A DNA stretch of 64,000 nt. Origin: Halomonas icarae. GTDB lineage: Bacteria; Pseudomonadota; Gammaproteobacteria; Pseudomonadales; Halomonadaceae. Shown here piece by piece: positions 63,092 through 64,000 of the stretch. The notes beneath the pieces are model-generated. The model saw only the letters and a list, made by a program, of their open reading frames with translations. It was not told where the DNA came from and ran no database searches. Location of the stretch: contig NZ_WUTS01000001.1 in assembly GCF_009901955.1 (NCBI RefSeq), positions 2,348,877 through 2,412,876 on the forward strand. Reading direction: 5' to 3'. The position numbers and the translations under genes were made by a program. Each line of letters starts with the position of its first letter. Positions within the stretch are counted from its first letter, which is position 1.

Positions 63092-64000
63092 TTACAGCTT
63101 GATTTCCAGCTCGGGAAGAGCCTCAAACAAGTCTGCTACCAGGCCATAGTCGGCCACCTGGAAGATCGGCGCCTCCTCGTCCTTGTTGATCGCCACGATC
63201 ACCTTGGAGTCCTTCATGCCGGCCAGGTGCTGGATGGCGCCCGAGATGCCCACGGCGATATAGAGCTCCGGCGCGACGATCTTGCCGGTCTGCCCCACCT
63301 GCATGTCGTTGGGCACGAAGCCGGCATCCACCGCCGCCCGCGAGGCGCCCACGGCGGCGCCCAGCTTGTCGGCGATCCCCTCGAGCAGCTTGAAATTCTC
63401 GCCGTTGCCCATGCCGCGGCCACCGGAGATGACCACCTTGGCGGCCCCCAGCTCCGGACGGTCGGACTGGGCCAGCTCCTCCTTGATAAAGGTGGACTGG
63501 CTGTTGTCGGCGACGAAGTCGACCGCTTCCACGGCGGCGCTGCCGCCCTCGCTCCCTCTATCAGGGCAGGCGTCGAAGCCGGTGGTACGCACGGTGATCA
63601 CCTTCAGGGCATCCTCGCTCTGCACGGTGGCGATGGCGTTACCGGCGTAGATGGGACGCTTGAAGGTATCGGGCGACTCCACCGCGATGATCTCGGAGAT
63701 CTGCGCCACGTCCTTGAGTGCGGCGACCCGCGGCAGCACGTTCTTGCCGGTGGTGGAGGCGGCGGCCAGCACGTGGCTGTAGTCGCCGGCGAGCTCATTG
63801 ATCAGCGCCGACATCGGCTCGGCCAGCTGGTGGGCGTAGGCGGCGTTGTCGGCCACACGAACCTTGCTGACGCCGTCCAGCTTGGCGGCGGCCTCGGCGA
63901 TGGCAGCGACGCCTTCGCCGGCGACCAGCACGTCGATATCGCCCCCGATGGCCTTGGCGGCCGCAACCACATGGGCGGTGGCGCCGGCCAGGGCGCCGTC
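63092..64000 (-). CDS. etfA: Electron transfer flavoprotein alpha subunit (partial)
   Basis: The frame stays open to the right edge, so the N-terminus is beyond the window; 302 codons are visible beginning [20 protein letters not shown]. The FAD-binding domain has [59 protein letters not shown] and [17 protein letters not shown]. With EtfB, expected outside the window, it carries electrons from acyl-CoA dehydrogenases to EtfQO, encoded 92 bases downstream. Confidence 0.95.
   Translation of the reverse strand, partial: DGALAGATAHVVAAAKAIGGDIDVLVAGEGVAAIAEAAAKLDGVSKVRVADNAAYAHQLAEPMSALINELAGDYSHVLAAASTTGKNVLPRVAALKDVAQISEIIAVESPDTFKRPIYAGNAIATVQSEDALKVITVRTTGFDACPDRGSEGGSAAVEAVDFVADNSQSTFIKEELAQSDRPELGAAKVVISGGRGMGNGENFKLLEGIADKLGAAVGASRAAVDAGFVPNDMQVGQTGKIVAPELYIAVGISGAIQHLAGMKDSKVIVAINKDEEAPIFQVADYGLVADLFEALPELEIKL

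Overview
The window looks like chromosomal DNA of a Halomonas-type gammaproteobacterium. Most of it is GC-rich with strong codon bias. Supporting gene content and order are psrA next to lexA, nagZ followed by a hypoxanthine phosphoribosyltransferase, a phasin gene, and a pilBCD block beside pilA. No rRNA, tRNA or CRISPR array was seen. The genus is an inference from gene content, not from a marker gene.

Layout. 0-3.1 kb: a DUF3307/SatD-like pair and a MoxR ATPase/VWA pair. 3.2-8.4 kb: a cupin protein, a metallophosphoesterase, an ABC exporter half-transporter with a nucleoid-associated protein, and a response regulator. 8.4-10.4 kb: a sensor kinase overlapped by a small secreted protein with a molybdopterin-domain-like sequence, so these form a three-gene sensory operon. 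10.8-18.3 kb: a secreted protein of unknown function, an ABC-2 exporter, a DUF6494 protein, acnB, and an overlapping lexA-dinB SOS operon. 18.5-20.8 kb: psrA, nagZ, hpt. 21.1-27.3 kb: an acyl-CoA ligase and a LiuR-like MerR regulator divergent from a valine-catabolic set (isobutyryl-CoA dehydrogenase, 3-hydroxyisobutyryl-CoA hydrolase, mmsB). 27.3-34 kb: a RAYT transposase embedded in its REP/BIME repeats, miaE, and a 1333-residue BTAD/ATPase regulator. 34-46.4 kb: a surface-polysaccharide locus containing ugd, cysQ, an ops/JUMPstart element, two CDP-glycerol glycerophosphotransferase-like genes, a glycerol-3-phosphate cytidylyltransferase, a polyprenyl-phosphate sugar transferase, a LicD-like gene, galE and an O-antigen ligase. 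46.4-53.4 kb: pilD, pilC, pilB, pilA and a second ligase-type gene that may glycosylate the pilin. 53.4-61.3 kb: a phasin, then an AT-rich TRAP transporter/Ldh-family cassette between decayed insertion sequences, one of which removed the start of a D-amino-acid-dehydrogenase-like gene. 61.3-64 kb: etfQO and etfA, which would take electrons from acyl-CoA dehydrogenases such as the one at 23.7 kb.

Three features stand out. The first is a dispersed repeat family: a GTGGGAG head, a short GC hairpin and a GCGAA tail, in single, tandem and inverted-pair forms at nine places. It has the architecture of REP elements, and a RAYT gene sits between near-identical copies. The second is an AT-rich glycerol-phosphate polymer cluster behind a 5' leader holding an RfaH-type ops element. 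The third is the set of regulatory palindromes: three 18-bp palindromes at exact 29-bp spacing beside the satD-like gene, a perfect LiuR-type operator, a PhaR-type palindrome before the phasin, and SOS/PsrA-like sites around lexA-psrA.

All functional names rest on motifs and recalled family resemblance. No database search was run.
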